NCBI GenBank assembly: GCA_024743315.1
Contig: JANSWU010000005.1
Span: 124,001-188,000, forward strand
DNA length: 64,000 nt
Reading direction: 5' to 3'
DNA from: Hyphomonadaceae bacterium
GTDB taxonomy: Bacteria; Pseudomonadota; Alphaproteobacteria; Caulobacterales; Hyphomonadaceae
In this document: positions 18,116 to 26,908 of the stretch, in pieces
Layout of the letters: every line of letters begins with the position of its first letter
Numbering within the stretch: position 1 is the first letter of the stretch
Program-made: the position numbers and the translations under genes
Notes under the pieces: generated by a model
Databases searched by the model: none
Seen by the model: only the letters and a program-made list of their open reading frames with translations
What the model was told of the DNA's origin: nothing

Positions 18116-19345
18116 ATGAGCGAACTGACAGACACGGCCAAAGTCCCATCCAGCATCATGGAAATTTCGGCGTTTGATCCGGACGCTCGTGATGATCCGC
18201 ATCCGCGCCTGAAGGCCTTGCGCGATTCTTGCCGTGTGTTGCGCGACGAGGCGGTCAAAACCTGGCTCCTGACCCATTATGATGATGTCCGGGCCACCGT
18301 GAATGATCGCACGTTTGTGCGCCACCCGATCAATGCCGAAGAAGGCTCGATGACCCGCATGATGGTCGATCCGGATGATCCGGATGGTCGTCGCTCGAGC
18401 ATCCTGTTCCAGGATGATCCTGATCACTCGCGCAATCGCCTGCCTTTGGTCAAAGCTTTCTATGCCCGCATCAAGAAGATGGAGCCAGAAATCGAGGCGA
18501 TGATTGATCAGGTCATCGACGCGGCCCCAAAGTCTGGCCGCTTTGACCTAATGGAGCACATCGCCGTGCCCCTGCCGGTGATGATCATCGCGCATATTCT
18601 CGGCGTCGACGAGACCCGGCTGGATGAGTTTCGCGACTGGTCCGAAGGCGTGATCCTCAGCCTCAATCCGCTGCGCTCTCCGGAAGAGGCTGCGTATATG
18701 ATGGCCAGTGGCGAGAAGCTGGATGCCTATTTCACTGAATTAATGGAGGCCCGGCGCAAAGATCCGCGGGATGATTTGATCAGTGACATGGTGATGGCCC
18801 AGGCCGACGGCGGGGCGTTTGAAGATGATGAGCTGCGCACCAATTTGCAGGCCCTGCTGGTTGGCGGCAACCTGACCACGACGGACTTGATCGGCAATGG
18901 CGTCTGGCTGTTCCTGACCCATCCGGAACAAATGCAAGCCTTGAAGGCCGATCCGAGCCTCGCCGCCAATGCCGTCGAAGAAGTGTTGCGCTATGAAGCG
19001 CCAGTGCAGGCTACATCGCGGATTGTCTCGGAGGATCGTGAGGTTGCCGGCTGTCCGATGAAGAAAAGCCAGCCGGTCTTCATGTCACTTGCAGCCGCCA
19101 ATCGCGATCCAACAAAGTTTGATGCGCCGGAGGCTTTTGACATAACGCGCAAGCGTGCCTCTCATGTTTCCTTTGGGGGCGGTGCGCACATTTGCATCGG
19201 GGCGCCACTGGCCCGGATTGAAGCGCGGCGCGTTTATCAAAAACTGTTCGAACGCTATCCGAACATGTCGCTGCCGGATCAGGAGATTGTCTGGCGCACA
19301 TTGCCTTTTTTTCGCGGCATTGAACGCTTAGAGGTCGCGGTTTAG
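18116..19345 (+). CDS. Cytochrome P450
   Basis: 409-residue soluble class-I bacterial P450. The I-helix oxygen-binding segment GGNLTTT (250-256), the ExxR pair Glu289/Arg292 and the heme loop FGGGAHICIG (353-362) with thiolate ligand Cys360 are all present. Needs a ferredoxin and reductase, not found in the window. GAGGGAGG precedes the ATG. Lies among catabolic genes and probably hydroxylates a hydrophobic substrate; the exact CYP family cannot be assigned by eye. Confidence 0.93.
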   Translation: MSELTDTAKVPSSIMEISAFDPDARDDPHPRLKALRDSCRVLRDEAVKTWLLTHYDDVRATVNDRTFVRHPINAEEGSMTRMMVDPDDPDGRRSSILFQDDPDHSRNRLPLVKAFYARIKKMEPEIEAMIDQVIDAAPKSGRFDLMEHIAVPLPVMIIAHILGVDETRLDEFRDWSEGVILSLNPLRSPEEAAYMMASGEKLDAYFTELMEARRKDPRDDLISDMVMAQADGGAFEDDELRTNLQALLVGGNLTTTDLIGNGVWLFLTHPEQMQALKADPSLAANAVEEVLRYEAPVQATSRIVSEDREVAGCPMKKSQPVFMSLAAANRDPTKFDAPEAFDITRKRASHVSFGGGAHICIGAPLARIEARRVYQKLFERYPNMSLPDQEIVWRTLPFFRGIERLEVAV

Positions 19346-19376
19346 CCAAACAGGAGCCGTGCAAGCGGACAGACCC

Positions 19377-19820
19377 ATGTCGTCCATCACTCTCGACAAA
19401 CCGACCCATTCAACCTGGTTGAAGCCGGTTGAGCGCGAAACCAGCAAGCCCAAGAAGCTTTGGGAATTGCACATTGTGATCCCTTCAGATGAGTCGAAGG
19501 TTTTCGGACGTGCGACACTGAACACAGTGCCGGAAAGCGGCCTGTTCAGTGAACGGGTCAAGATGACCATCTGGACCACGTCCACATCGCCGGGCGATTA
19601 TGGCATCGAGACGGATGTCGATGGTGAGCGGTCGCCGGACATGATCGAGATGACGGTGCACATTTTTGGCTCTTCGCTCCGCCTCAATCCGATGGCGTGT
19701 CATGGCCAGGGATCGGTAGATGGAACCAGGTATGAAGGCGACTGGACAATGGGCTGTTTGAAACCAGGCGATTGTGATTGTGAAGGGCTGACCGGGACGT
19801 TCTATTTAAGCGCGCTCTGA
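19377..19820 (+). CDS. Hypothetical protein (147 aa)
   Basis: No family recognised. Predicted beta-rich, with a cysteine-containing C-terminus (CHGQG, then CLKPGDCDCEG) and no signal peptide. It begins 31 bp after the P450 stop on the same strand, so it may be co-transcribed. A GTG at 19359 is in frame but sits only three bases from AGGAG; ATG 19377 was chosen with moderate certainty. The last 19 bases overlap a convergent GNAT gene. Confidence 0.65.
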   Translation: MSSITLDKPTHSTWLKPVERETSKPKKLWELHIVIPSDESKVFGRATLNTVPESGLFSERVKMTIWTTSTSPGDYGIETDVDGERSPDMIEMTVHIFGSSLRLNPMACHGQGSVDGTRYEGDWTMGCLKPGDCDCEGLTGTFYLSAL

Positions 19821-20392
19821 GCGAGGGTCGCTTCAAGCCGCTGAATCGCTTCCGCCATTTCGGGCCGGGTCATCGCAAACACGGCCTTATCGACCCATAC
19901 GCCATCGGCGGTGCGTTCAAAATTCCTAAACACGGCTTCATGCGTCGGATTTATCTGCGCAAGTCCAGTCATGATGAATTTATTATTGGTGTTGACCTGC
20001 CACTCCATGCGTTTGGCCCGCCAATCATAGGCGCGTTGGAGCATGGCGAGTTGCCCGGCCAGATAAAGGTTTGAATGTGACAGGTCTGGCGGGTGCCAGG
20101 CAAAAGCGTTTCGCACGCGCCTATGAATTTTGTTGATCTCGTTCAGTCCGGTCACGCCGGCAAACTCGTCATTCGATTTCAAGAACAAGACGAAAGTGGC
20201 GGCCAGACCAAATTTTTGCGCCTGTACGATCGCGTCGAAATAATTCTGCAAACTCGTGCCGCCCGGCAAGGCTGGCATCCAGCGCCAGATCGATTCCTCA
20301 ATGTCTGAATTGCGGATCATCGGCCAGTGGTGTGCGTCAATTGGTTCGAGGCGAACCAATTCGTTTTCGAGGCCGGGCGCAGTCAATTCCAT
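19802..20392 (-). CDS. GNAT family N-acetyltransferase (RimJ/RimL-like)
   Basis: 196 residues. The layout LVRLEPIDAHHWPMI, an EFAGVTGLNEI strand, then RMEWQVNTNNKFIMTGLAQ with a C-terminal FRNFERTADGVWVDKAVFAM strand matches acetyltransferases related to RimJ/RimL, where the WQVNTNN motif is characteristic. The canonical R/QxxGxG/A loop is weak (LSHSNLYLAGQLAML). Acceptor unknown. Confidence 0.75.
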   Translation of the reverse strand: MELTAPGLENELVRLEPIDAHHWPMIRNSDIEESIWRWMPALPGGTSLQNYFDAIVQAQKFGLAATFVLFLKSNDEFAGVTGLNEINKIHRRVRNAFAWHPPDLSHSNLYLAGQLAMLQRAYDWRAKRMEWQVNTNNKFIMTGLAQINPTHEAVFRNFERTADGVWVDKAVFAMTRPEMAEAIQRLEATLAQSALK

Positions 20393-20471
20393 GGCGAACT
20401 CTGGATGGGTCTCACAATATCAACACGCAGAAATTGCAATCGCAAGCATGTCTTCAAAAAATTGAACGCCG

Positions 20472-21632
20472 TCAAAGCCGCATCAGGCTGGCAAGATTGT
20501 TCTTCTGCATATCCGAAGAGCCGCCGACAATTGGCATGCCGAGTAAGTCGCGGACATGCCGTTCCATGTCATAGGCATCTGATAAGGCATAGGCGCCCAT
20601 GACCTGCTGACAGGTGGTGGCGATCTCGACCGCTGTGTCAGCAACGAACAATTTGGCCATAGAGGTTTCGATGCTGCAGGGCTGTCCGTTCTGGGCGAGG
20701 TAAGCGCCGTGATAGAGCATATGTTTGGCGGCTTGCAGCTTGGTCCGCGCGGTCACCAATTTGTGCCGGATCGCCTGGTGTTGCGAGATCGGCTTGCCAA
20801 ACTGCTCGCGCTCTTGCGCATATTGCCAGGCTTCTTCCACCGCGGCGCGGGCAATGCCATAGGCGACGGCCGTGATTTCAATCTTTTCGACATCGAGGGC
20901 GCGGCCCGCTAAGAGCGACCAACCTTTGTTCCAGTTCGCTTCGCCACCGACAATCGCCGATTTTGGCAGCCGGACATTGTCGAAATAGACATCCATGGAT
21001 TTGGTGTAGCGCAGGTTTGAATGCTCGATGGCCTGCATGCTGACGCCCGGCGCATCGGTCGGGATCAACAAAAAAGTCAGATTCTTATAACGCGCGTCTG
21101 GGGGACCAGAGCGGGTCAGGCAGTAAATATAGTCGGACCAATCGGCGCCGGTGCACCAGCGCTTAGCGCCATTGACGACGATCTCGTCGCCGTCCATCTC
21201 GCTGCGGGTTTCAACGCTGGCCAAATCGCCGCCAACGTTTGGTTCAGACAGACCGTAACACAGAAACATCTCGCCGCGCGCGAGCTTGGGCAGCAGCTCT
21301 GCCTTTTGTTGTTCGGAGCCATTCTCCGACAGGTTCATTCCGCCATAGAAGGCGGCGTGAATGTACGGCCCGGCCAAGAAGGCACCGGCCTGGCAAAGCT
21401 CGTCAATCACCGCAGTCGCGCCGATTATATCCTGGCCCATGCCGCCATATTCTTCCGGGATGGTGAGGCCGATCAGGCCCATCTCGGCGATTTTTTGGAA
21501 GGTGTCGCGCGGCCAGGTTGACTGGCGATCCCAGTCGCGGCGTTTCTCGCGCGGCGCGTGCTCGGCGACAAAGCGCTGCAGCTGGCGGCGGAGTTCGGTG
21601 ATATGATCGGGCTCATTGGCAAAATAAGACAT
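20472..21632 (-). CDS. Acyl-CoA dehydrogenase
   Basis: 386 residues, standard family length. Recognisable segments are IPEEYGGMGQDIIGATAV, the FAD/substrate segment CYGLSEPNVGGDLASVETR, AKRWCTGADWSDYIYC, and C-terminal EREQFGKPISQHQAIRHKL with the flavin-contact helix QVMGAYALSDAYDMERHVRD. The usual catalytic Glu region near the C-terminus has no obvious match, so the chain-length or branched-substrate subgroup is unclear. Introduces the alpha-beta double bond in CoA thioesters; fits with the nearby enoyl-CoA hydratases. Confidence 0.92.
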   Translation of the reverse strand: MSYFANEPDHITELRRQLQRFVAEHAPREKRRDWDRQSTWPRDTFQKIAEMGLIGLTIPEEYGGMGQDIIGATAVIDELCQAGAFLAGPYIHAAFYGGMNLSENGSEQQKAELLPKLARGEMFLCYGLSEPNVGGDLASVETRSEMDGDEIVVNGAKRWCTGADWSDYIYCLTRSGPPDARYKNLTFLLIPTDAPGVSMQAIEHSNLRYTKSMDVYFDNVRLPKSAIVGGEANWNKGWSLLAGRALDVEKIEITAVAYGIARAAVEEAWQYAQEREQFGKPISQHQAIRHKLVTARTKLQAAKHMLYHGAYLAQNGQPCSIETSMAKLFVADTAVEIATTCQQVMGAYALSDAYDMERHVRDLLGMPIVGGSSDMQKNNLASLMRL

Positions 21633-21641
21633 GCCTCCCCC

Positions 21642-22109
21642 TTAGAGGGGATGCACAAATCGGGGAAGCGTTCTCCCCGCGACAGAGCCGGACGGCGTGT
21701 CGCCCAAGCGAACACTACCCATGCGGGTATAAAACGGGGCGGCATCTGGGTCCGCGTCGATAATCATTTCCGTCGCGCCGAGCCGACGCGCTGTGGCCAC
21801 CGCCCATTCGTACAAGACCCGTCCATAGCCGCGTCTCATGCGAGCCGGGTCGACAAACAACTTCTCTAGGTAACAGTCAGTCTGATCGAACGAGACTTGC
21901 GCCATTCCAGCCAGCCCGTTTTCGTCTTCCAGAACGACCATTTCGTCTTGCAGATCGTTTTCCGTCAGGGTCAGTTCGGCCACGCAGGCCGCCATGAAAG
22001 CCTCATTATATCCCCAATAGGCTTTCGATCTCAGACAGAGCTGAGACAACGAACCGAACTCCGAAAGAGCCGGACGTCGCAAGACCGGGTGAGGCCGTAG
22101 TTCAGTCAT
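21642..22109 (-). CDS. GNAT family N-acetyltransferase
   Basis: 155 residues. The CoA-binding region reads LFVDPARMRRGYGRVLYEWAV, with the downstream AAPFYTRMGSVRLGD strand typical of GNAT enzymes. ATG 22109 lies inside the end of the preceding acetyltransferase gene (eight-base overlap ATGACTGA), so the two are translationally coupled; a longer frame to 22475 is just the antisense-like extension across that gene. Confidence 0.82.
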   Translation of the reverse strand: MTELRPHPVLRRPALSEFGSLSQLCLRSKAYWGYNEAFMAACVAELTLTENDLQDEMVVLEDENGLAGMAQVSFDQTDCYLEKLFVDPARMRRGYGRVLYEWAVATARRLGATEMIIDADPDAAPFYTRMGSVRLGDTPSGSVAGRTLPRFVHPL

Positions 22110-22647
22110 TTCCAAACACCTCGGAGACCCGACGCAAGCCTGCGGGCGGATCGGTGGGGACGGCCAAGGATTTTCCCCACCATTCCGTCGTGCGCCAAGC
22201 GCCATGCTTATAGCCGACATTTGGATAGGCCCCGATGCGCTCAAACCCAACGGCCCGATGCAAACCAATCGAGGCCGGATTGGGCAGCGCGATCCCGGCA
22301 AAAGCCATGACAAAATTCTGCCGTGAAAGCACCTCGAACAAACGCAGATAAAGCTGTTTGCTAACGCCCTTGCCACGCGCGTGTTCGGCGCAATAGATCG
22401 CTGTGTCGACCGAAGTCTGATAGGCCTGCCGGGTGCGGTGGGCAGAGGCATAGGCATAGGCGAGCGGCGCCCCATCTTCAGCGATCAGCCAAGGATAGCG
22501 ATCGGCGGCGGCATCGATGCGGGCGGCGATGTCACGCGCGCTAGGGGCTGTAAGCTCAAACGAGGTCCAGCCGTCCTCGACGAACGGTCGATAAGTCTCA
22601 GCGATGAAGGCGGCATCCCCTGAATGCGCCCGGCGGATCTTGATCAT
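22102..22647 (-). CDS. GNAT acetyltransferase, phosphinothricin acetyltransferase-like
   Basis: 181 residues. IRRAHSGDAAFIAETYRPFV, TSFELTAPS, WLIAEDGAPLAYAYAS, the CoA loop HARGKGVSKQLY and NPASIGLHRAVGFERIGAY match the Pat/Bar/YncA group, which acetylates phosphinothricin or methionine sulfone analogues. Similar chromosomal genes are widespread, so a detoxifying or metabolic role is possible and the substrate is not proven. Lies eight bases downstream of metA. Confidence 0.85.
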   Translation of the reverse strand: MIKIRRAHSGDAAFIAETYRPFVEDGWTSFELTAPSARDIAARIDAAADRYPWLIAEDGAPLAYAYASAHRTRQAYQTSVDTAIYCAEHARGKGVSKQLYLRLFEVLSRQNFVMAFAGIALPNPASIGLHRAVGFERIGAYPNVGYKHGAWRTTEWWGKSLAVPTDPPAGLRRVSEVFGND

Positions 22648-22655
22648 CCGGGTAA

Positions 22656-23573
22656 TTAAGCGCCAATCGCGTCAATGTCATAGGGCACGGTCTGATAGAC
22701 CTGATTGATCCAATTGCCGAACAAAAGATGGGCATGGCTGCGCCAGCGGTTTTGCGGGGCGGCGCTTACATCATCGCCTGGGAAATAGCCATGGGGCGGC
22801 TTGATCGGTTTGCCGGCGGCAAGATCGCGCTCATACTCTTCTTTCAAAGACGTCGAGTCATACTCGATATGATTGAAGCAGTAGAGGCTGCGCGCCTCGG
22901 CATCGCTGAGCAGGCAGGGCCCGGTAAAGTCGCTATCCATCAGGATGTTGAGCCCCGGGGCTTTGGCAATATCTCTGGCACGAACCTCGGTCCAGCGTGA
23001 AACGGGGATCTGGAAGTCATCACTAAAGCCCGACAGGTAAGGCGAGGTCGGCGCAAGGTTGCGGTGGCGGTAGACGCCAAACGCCTTTTCCCCGAGTTGA
23101 TGTTTCGGGACCCCGTGGAAATGATAGGCCGCTGCCATCGCGCCCCAACAGATAAAGAAATTGGAGTGAACGTGGGTACGGGTCCATTCGAAGATCTCGG
23201 TCAGCTCGTCCCAATAGGTGACGTGCTCGAAGGGCAGCGTTTCAATCGGCGCGCCGGTGATGATGAAGCCATCAAACTTGCGATGCTTCACCGCATCCCA
23301 ATTCTGATAGAAGCTGATGAGATGGTCCTGACTGGTATTCTTGGGCGTATGACCGCCGACCATGACCAAGGTCATCTCGATTTGCAGCGGACTGGCCCCG
23401 ATGAGGCGAGCGATCTGGGTCTCAGTCCTGATCTTGTTCGGCATCAGATTGAGCAAACCGATCTGCAGCGGTCGGATATCCTGGCGGATGGCGTCGGAAT
23501 CCGACAGCACAGCGACGCCTTCCTGTTCCAGCGTCTGGCGCGCGGGCAACGTGTCCGGAATCTTGATCGGCAT
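22656..23573 (-). CDS. metA: Homoserine O-acyltransferase (MetA/HTS family)
   Basis: Acylates homoserine in the first committed step of methionine synthesis. 305 residues. The acyl-enzyme Cys lies in [14 protein letters not shown], and HIEYDSTSL supplies the His region. MetA proteins use succinyl- or acetyl-CoA and this cannot be told reliably here. ATG 23573 with a GGAG site gives the usual MPIKIPD start. The leader contains a SAM-II riboswitch, which should shut the gene off when S-adenosylmethionine is abundant. Confidence 0.95.
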   Translation of the reverse strand: MPIKIPDTLPARQTLEQEGVAVLSDSDAIRQDIRPLQIGLLNLMPNKIRTETQIARLIGASPLQIEMTLVMVGGHTPKNTSQDHLISFYQNWDAVKHRKFDGFIITGAPIETLPFEHVTYWDELTEIFEWTRTHVHSNFFICWGAMAAAYHFHGVPKHQLGEKAFGVYRHRNLAPTSPYLSGFSDDFQIPVSRWTEVRARDIAKAPGLNILMDSDFTGPCLLSDAEARSLYCFNHIEYDSTSLKEEYERDLAAGKPIKPPHGYFPGDDVSAAPQNRWRSHAHLLFGNWINQVYQTVPYDIDAIGA

Positions 23574-23617
23574 CGGCCTCTCCAGTCTCAATCCTGTCGC
23601 TGTTCGGAAGGCGGGGT

Positions 23618-23636
23618 CGGGCAGGGCATCTGCCCG
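23618..23636 (-). other. Hairpin between the SAM-II aptamer and metA
   Basis: Six-base arms CGGGCA and TGCCCG enclose a seven-base loop in the metA leader. There is no U-run after it, so it is not a classic terminator. It may take part in the expression platform or be a spacer structure. Confidence 0.4.
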
Positions 23637-23645
23637 GATCCGCGC

Positions 23646-23702
23646 GGCCTTTTAGCGACTTGTTTAACGTGGCTGCAAGCCGACCGGCCAAATCACCACG
23701 TT
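23646..23702 (-). ncRNA. SAM-II riboswitch (metA RNA motif)
   Basis: On the minus strand the sequence runs CGTGGTGATTTGGCC, then GGCTTGCAGCCACG, then TTAAACAAGTCGCTAAA. This matches the SAM-II layout: P1 formed by CGTGG with CCACG, the conserved TGATTT after it, TTGCAGCCACG, and the 3' GCTAAA segment that forms the pseudoknot. The class is common upstream of metA in alphaproteobacteria and binds S-adenosylmethionine. It is about 75 bases before the metA start. Confidence 0.92.
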
Positions 23703-23808
23703 CGGGGATATAGAGGAGCCGGACGTGCGGGTCAATTTATCGGTGTGTTGCCGGTGAAGTGGACGTGGCGGCATGGATCGACAGGATCAGAATCCACGCT
23801 AGATTTTA

Positions 23809-23824
23809 TGTTGAACGTTAAACA
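23809..23824. promoter_or_regulatory. 16-bp imperfect palindrome upstream of a P450 gene
   Basis: TGTTGAACGTTAAACA is symmetric except for one base pair (positions 5 and 12). It lies 40 bp before the P450 start and could be an operator. No regulator gene is adjacent. Confidence 0.35.
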
Positions 23825-23863
23825 GTTTGTGGCCGATGGACCGTACTGGATTAGGAGGTTTGT

Positions 23864-25243
23864 ATGAGCTTGGTCAGCGATGAAATCTTAGTCGATACAG
23901 GCGCCAAGACCTCGGTTTATGACCGGATTTATCCGATGCTCGAAACTGATTTTGAGCTCTGGAATCCAAACTCCTGGACCCGTGGACACCCTTATGACCT
24001 GTACAAGAAAATGCGCGAAGAGGCGCCGGTCATGTGGTCGAAAATGCCCAAAGGCGTGTCGAACTTCTGGTCGGTCTCGCGCTATGAAGACATCAAGACA
24101 GTAGAGTTGCAGCCGGACGTGTTTTCCTCGCAGCGGGGCGGCATCAATCTCGCGGTCGCGCCGCGCGAACATTGGCGGCCAGAAATCCTGGTCCGGGCGG
24201 CGATGGACAATCTGATCAGCATGGATGAGCCGCAGCACATGCAAATGCGCATCCAGCAAAAGGACTTTTTCATCCCGGCCTATGTCAAAGTGTTGCGGGA
24301 GAATGTCAGCCAGAAAGTCGAGGAATTGCTCGACGATCTGGAAGCCAATGGCCCGGTCGTCGATTTCGTCAAATATTTCTCCAACCAGCTGCCGCTTTAC
24401 ACGCTGTGTGAAATGCTCGGCGTTGATGAAGAAGACCGTCAGAAGATCGTGCATTGGATGCACTATCTGGAAATGGCTTCGCAATTCATGGCCAACCCGT
24501 TGCGGACCTTTATGGGCGAACCGCTGTTCCCATTCCGGTTCAAGAAAGTGGTCGAGGAAATGTTCGCCTATGGCGCCAGCGTGATGGCCGACCGCCGTGC
24601 CAATCCGCGCGAGGACCTGCTGACTGTGATCGCGCATTCCAAGCTCAATGACGAACTCCTACCGCAGGAATATCTCGACGGCTCCTGGCTGCTGATCATC
24701 TTCGCCGGCAATGATACGACGCGCAATTCCCTGTCCGGGACAATCAAGCTGATGACCGAGTGGCAAGACCAGCGCGCTATGGTGCTGAATGACATGTCGC
24801 TGATCCCGCGCATGTCGGAAGAAGCCTTGCGCATGGTCTCGCCGGTCAAACATATGCGCCGCACTGCGCTCGCCGATTCTGAGATTAATGGCCAGCGCAT
24901 CGCCAAGGATGAGAAAGTCGTGATGTGGTATGGGGCCGGCAATCGCGACCCGGACGTGTTTGCCAATCCGGATGTGTTTGACCTGACCCGAGACAATGTC
25001 GACAAGCATATTGCCTTTGGCCATGGCGTGCACAAATGCCTCGGCTCACGAGTCGCGCAGATGCAATTGCGCGTCGCCTATGAACAGATCTTTGCGCGCT
25101 TCCCGAACATCGAGTTCACCGGTCAGATCAAATATGGTCCGAACGCCCTGGTGCATGCGATTTCCAAGCTCAAGGTGAACCTCTACGGCAAGGGCAATAC
25201 GCGCCCGACCCAGCACCAGGTCAAGGCCTTGGAGCCCAGCTGA
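23864..25243 (+). CDS. Cytochrome P450
   Basis: 459 residues. I-helix AGNDTT (281-286), ExxR at Glu320/Arg323 and the heme loop FGHGVHKCLG (385-394) with Cys392 are present. The N-terminal 60 residues and the FSSQRGGINLAV segment resemble the alphaproteobacterial P450 group that attacks linear or terpenoid substrates. TAGGAGG precedes the ATG. It is divergent from metA, convergent with two crotonase genes, and has no redox-partner gene nearby. Substrate unknown. Confidence 0.94.
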   Translation: MSLVSDEILVDTGAKTSVYDRIYPMLETDFELWNPNSWTRGHPYDLYKKMREEAPVMWSKMPKGVSNFWSVSRYEDIKTVELQPDVFSSQRGGINLAVAPREHWRPEILVRAAMDNLISMDEPQHMQMRIQQKDFFIPAYVKVLRENVSQKVEELLDDLEANGPVVDFVKYFSNQLPLYTLCEMLGVDEEDRQKIVHWMHYLEMASQFMANPLRTFMGEPLFPFRFKKVVEEMFAYGASVMADRRANPREDLLTVIAHSKLNDELLPQEYLDGSWLLIIFAGNDTTRNSLSGTIKLMTEWQDQRAMVLNDMSLIPRMSEEALRMVSPVKHMRRTALADSEINGQRIAKDEKVVMWYGAGNRDPDVFANPDVFDLTRDNVDKHIAFGHGVHKCLGSRVAQMQLRVAYEQIFARFPNIEFTGQIKYGPNALVHAISKLKVNLYGKGNTRPTQHQVKALEPS

Positions 25244-25260
25244 TCCGCAGGTTGGCGACC

Positions 25261-26022
25261 CTAGATATCGCCAAAGTCGCCGCCGCGACCCTTACCGTCT
25301 GCAAACCGTGCGGCGCCTGAACTGGCGCCTGCCCGTAAGGAGTCGCGGCCAATTTCGGCTTCGAATTTGAGCGCTTCGTCCATCGGCAAGGACCATTGCC
25401 GCATAGCGCTGATCCGATCATTGCGCATGCAGGTCTCAGGGAAGGCCGCGATCTGTTCGGCGAGCGCCAGGGCTTCCTGTAATGCTAGACCTGCGGGCAC
25501 GACCCGATTGGCGAGCCCGAAGCTCAGCGCCTCATCGGCTTGTACGCCGCGTCCGGTCAGGATCATGTCCATGGCCCGCGACTGACCAATCAGGCGGGGC
25601 AGGCGGACGGTCCCGCCATCAATCAGAGGCACGCCCCACCGCCGACAGTAGACGCCAAAAATAGCTGTCTCACTGGCCACACGAAGGTCGCACAGGATTG
25701 CAAGTTCAAGTCCGCCGGCGACGGCATTGCCTTCCACGGCTGCGATGGACGGTTTTTGCAAGTTGAGCCAGCTTGGCCCCATTGGAGCCTTACGTTCGAA
25801 CGGTGCGCGATTGGCCACCGCTTTGAGGTCCGCCCCGGCGCAGAAATGGCCTTCCGCACCGGTGAGGATGTGAACCTTGACCTCCTCTTCTGCCTCGCCG
25901 CTTTCAAACGCCTCACGCAGCAAAGCGGCCGTCTCCGGGTTCACCGCATTACGGGCATAAGGACGGTTAATCGTGATGACTTGCGCGGATCCCACCCGCT
26001 CGACCAGAACCAGTTCTGACAT
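25261..26022 (-). CDS. Enoyl-CoA hydratase/isomerase family protein
   Basis: 253 residues with TINRPYARNAVNPETA, the oxyanion segment GHFCAGADLKAV and AAVEGNAVAGGLELAILCDLRVA, as in crotonase-fold enzymes. The WGVPLIDGGTVRLPRLIG segment corresponds to the substrate pocket. It follows another crotonase gene by four bases and is likely co-transcribed. It ends 18 bp from the convergent P450 stop. Confidence 0.9.
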   Translation of the reverse strand: MSELVLVERVGSAQVITINRPYARNAVNPETAALLREAFESGEAEEEVKVHILTGAEGHFCAGADLKAVANRAPFERKAPMGPSWLNLQKPSIAAVEGNAVAGGLELAILCDLRVASETAIFGVYCRRWGVPLIDGGTVRLPRLIGQSRAMDMILTGRGVQADEALSFGLANRVVPAGLALQEALALAEQIAAFPETCMRNDRISAMRQWSLPMDEALKFEAEIGRDSLRAGASSGAARFADGKGRGGDFGDI

Positions 26023-26026
26023 CGTC

Positions 26027-26839
26027 CTAATTCCCGGTCAGATTGGGCTTGCGCTTTTCGCGGAAGGCATCGACCGCTTCCTTGCGGTCGTCCATGTAAT
26101 TCGAGACGCTTTCCCAGCCGACGCTGGCATCCATCATCTGCGCCGCCAGCGCGCGGAGCGGGATGTTGGTCACGGTTTTGGTCCAGCGGACTGCCCATTT
26201 CGGATTGCCCTGGAGCTTGGCCACCAATTCTGCGACCTTGGCGTCGAGTTGATCGGTCGGCACGGCATAATTGATCAGGCCAAGCTGTTGGGCTTCCGGG
26301 GCGGTCAGCAGGTCGCCGGTCATCAGCAATTCCTTGGCTTTGGCAAAGCCCACCAGTTGCGGCCAGATCACCGCACCGCCATCCCCCGCCACCAGACCAA
26401 CTTTGACATGCGGGTCGCCAATCAGTGCTTTCTCGTCTGACACGATCATGTCGCAAAGCAGGGCGATCGTGGCGCCGAGCCCGGCGGCGGCTCCGTTCAG
26501 TCGGCAGATCATCGGCTTTTCCATGTCGAGAATGGAAGTGACGATGCGTTTGGCTTCCCAGGCAATGTCGCGAAACTTTCCGGGGTTTGAGATCTGCTCA
26601 TCAAACCAGTCAAAATCGCCGCCGGCGCAAAAGGCGCGGCCCTTGCCGGTCAGGATGATAATATCGCTTTCGCTGTCGCGCTGCAGGTCGGTGAAGACGC
26701 GGCCCAGCTCTTCATGCATGGCCGCGTCAACGCCATTAACCGGATGGTCTGAGGTGATCGCAGCGGTGAGGACGCGACCGTCTCGTTCAAACGTGAACCG
26801 GGAATAGCTGGCCGTGGTAATATCGAAAGCATGGGACAT
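26027..26839 (-). CDS. Enoyl-CoA hydratase/isomerase family protein
   Basis: 270 residues. GRAFCAGGDFDWF and CRLNGAAAGLGATIALLCDMIV are the two oxyanion-hole segments, with HVKVGLVAGDGGAVIWPQLVG after them. AAAGGAGACC precedes the ATG. Together with the next crotonase gene this suggests two steps on a CoA-linked ring or side chain, but the individual reactions cannot be assigned. Confidence 0.9.
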   Translation of the reverse strand: MSHAFDITTASYSRFTFERDGRVLTAAITSDHPVNGVDAAMHEELGRVFTDLQRDSESDIIILTGKGRAFCAGGDFDWFDEQISNPGKFRDIAWEAKRIVTSILDMEKPMICRLNGAAAGLGATIALLCDMIVSDEKALIGDPHVKVGLVAGDGGAVIWPQLVGFAKAKELLMTGDLLTAPEAQQLGLINYAVPTDQLDAKVAELVAKLQGNPKWAVRWTKTVTNIPLRALAAQMMDASVGWESVSNYMDDRKEAVDAFREKRKPNLTGN

Positions 26840-26908
26840 GAATAGGGTCTCCTTTGACCTTATCCATGTTTGAAAATTGTCAGCTTGAACAGCCCTGACC
26901 GCGCGGGA

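Noticed and set aside
23064-23867. Plus-strand frame across metA and its riboswitch
   Set aside because: Runs antisense through both metA and the SAM-II element; no coding features.
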